Below are positions 28,613 through 29,326 of a stretch of DNA of 29,326 bases, piece after piece. The stretch comes from an uncultured Chloroflexota bacterium (GTDB lineage: Bacteria > Chloroflexota > Limnocylindria > Limnocylindrales > CSP1-4): positions 1-29,326 of the forward strand of contig CAIYQJ010000275.1 of assembly GCA_903928275.1 (NCBI GenBank), written 5' to 3'. The position numbers and the translations under genes were made by a program. Below the pieces are notes generated by a model. The model worked only from the letters and a program-made list of their open reading frames with translations. It had not been told where the DNA came from and ran no database searches. Position 1 is the first letter of the stretch; each line of letters opens with the position of its first letter.

Positions 28613-29326
28613 GCGCTCCCTCCGACGAGGCGGTCGAAGAGCCGAGTGAGCTCCTCGTCGCTGTAGTACTCGATGACGATCCGGCCGCCGCGGCGCGACC
28701 GAGCGATGCTGACCTTGGTGCCGAGGGCAACGCGAAGGTCGGTCTCGACACGTTCGAGCTCCGCGTCGACCTGGACTGCCTCCTTCGGCGCGGCATCGGT
28801 CGCGGGTGCGTCGCGCAGCCTCCGAACGAGCTCTTCAGTCTGACGCACCGAGAGGTCACGATCGACGACCACAGCGAGGACGCGGGCCTGACGCTCCGAT
28901 GGCAGGCCTCCGAGTGCCCTGCCGTGGCCTTCGGTGACGACGCCACTGGCGATGGCTTCCTGCACCGCCGCGTCGAGCTCGAGGAGGCGAAGGCTGTTGG
29001 CGATCGTCGAGCGAGCCTTGCCCATGCGCTGCGCGAGTCGATCCTGCGTATAGCCGAAGTCGTCGACGAGCTGCCGGTAGGCTCGAGCCTCCTCGAGAGC
29101 GTCGAGATCCTCGCGCTGGATGTTCTCGACGAGCGCGAGCTCGAGCTGATCCTGCTCGGCGAGCTCGCGGACGATGGCCGGGATGCGGTCGAGACCGGCG
29201 AGCCTGGCGGCCCGCACCCGTCGCTCGCCCGCGACGAGCCTGTATCCGTCGATCGTCTCCGTCACGAGGACCGGCTGGAGCACGCCGTGCTCCGCGATGC
29301 TGGCTGCGAGCTCGGCGAGCGTCGCC
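28609..29326 (-). CDS. parB: ParB chromosome-partitioning protein, N-terminus outside window
   Basis: The frame is open to the right edge, where it reads LAELAASIAEHGVLQPVLV, so 238 C-terminal residues are present. The CTP-binding ParB/Srx domain shows YRLVAGERRVRAARLAGL and LVENIQREDLDALEEA. The helix-turn-helix shows GYTQDRLAQRMGKARSTIANSLRLLEL, and the C-terminal dimerisation part ends YYSDEELTRLFDRLVG. ParB loads onto parS as a CTP-dependent clamp and organises the origin region. parA is expected just beyond the window. Its stop overlaps the gyrB start, coupling partition and gyrase genes. Confidence 0.95.
   Translation of the reverse strand, partial: ATLAELAASIAEHGVLQPVLVTETIDGYRLVAGERRVRAARLAGLDRIPAIVRELAEQDQLELALVENIQREDLDALEEARAYRQLVDDFGYTQDRLAQRMGKARSTIANSLRLLELDAAVQEAIASGVVTEGHGRALGGLPSERQARVLAVVVDRDLSVRQTEELVRRLRDAPATDAAPKEAVQVDAELERVETDLRVALGTKVSIARSRRGGRIVIEYYSDEELTRLFDRLVGGSA

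Overview
The window is very GC-rich DNA (my impression is about 70% or more) of bacterial chromosome type. It starts inside a jag-like gene on the + strand and ends inside parB on the - strand. The combination of jag, parB, gyrB and gyrA suggests a replication-origin-proximal region. No phage or transposon genes are seen. F420-type oxidoreductases, the VanW form with a Cys-Ser-Cys motif and the high GC fit a Chloroflexota lineage (for example Limnocylindria-like), with Actinomycetota as the main alternative. This assignment is inference; no rRNA is present to settle it.

Layout. 1-10.5 kb is mixed-strand: jag C-terminus, a VanW-family wall protein, a 1.1 kb gene-poor stretch with an acetyltransferase relic and one small putative gene, an aldehyde dehydrogenase, a convergent LLM-class oxidoreductase, tmRNA (ssrA), a PPOX/F420-type flavin protein divergent from a PadR regulator over a shared palindrome, a class III aminotransferase and an orphan DNA methyltransferase. 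From 10.5 kb to the end all protein genes are on the - strand, read right to left: parB-gyrB-thioesterase-alkD-like-gyrA-prs, a small membrane protein, secA-ydcF, a Cys-rich small protein-prfB-GNAT, ftsE-ftsX-ctpA, then smpB behind its own promoter and structured leader.

How genes work together. Three translation-termination and rescue parts lie within about 10 kb: tmRNA, SmpB and RF2. RF2 is made through a programmed +1 frameshift. It carries substitutions in its stop-codon reading loop (SPY for SPF, Gln for the usual His), and all but one of the protein genes in the window end in TGA. RF2 is joined by a stop/start overlap to an upstream 74-residue protein with eight cysteines that I do not recognise; this pair is the most promising undescribed unit here. 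ParB, both gyrase subunits, a hotdog thioesterase, an AlkD-like protein and PRPP synthetase form one tightly packed run with overlapping ends. FtsEX sits beside a C-terminal processing protease, a sensible cell-wall division set.

Regulatory signals: a TATACT -10 box recurs before secA, before the Cys-rich/prfB unit and before the PPOX gene, where it overlaps the PadR-type palindrome. The smpB leader opens with a perfect Shine-Dalgarno sequence folded into a hairpin over a mini-ORF.
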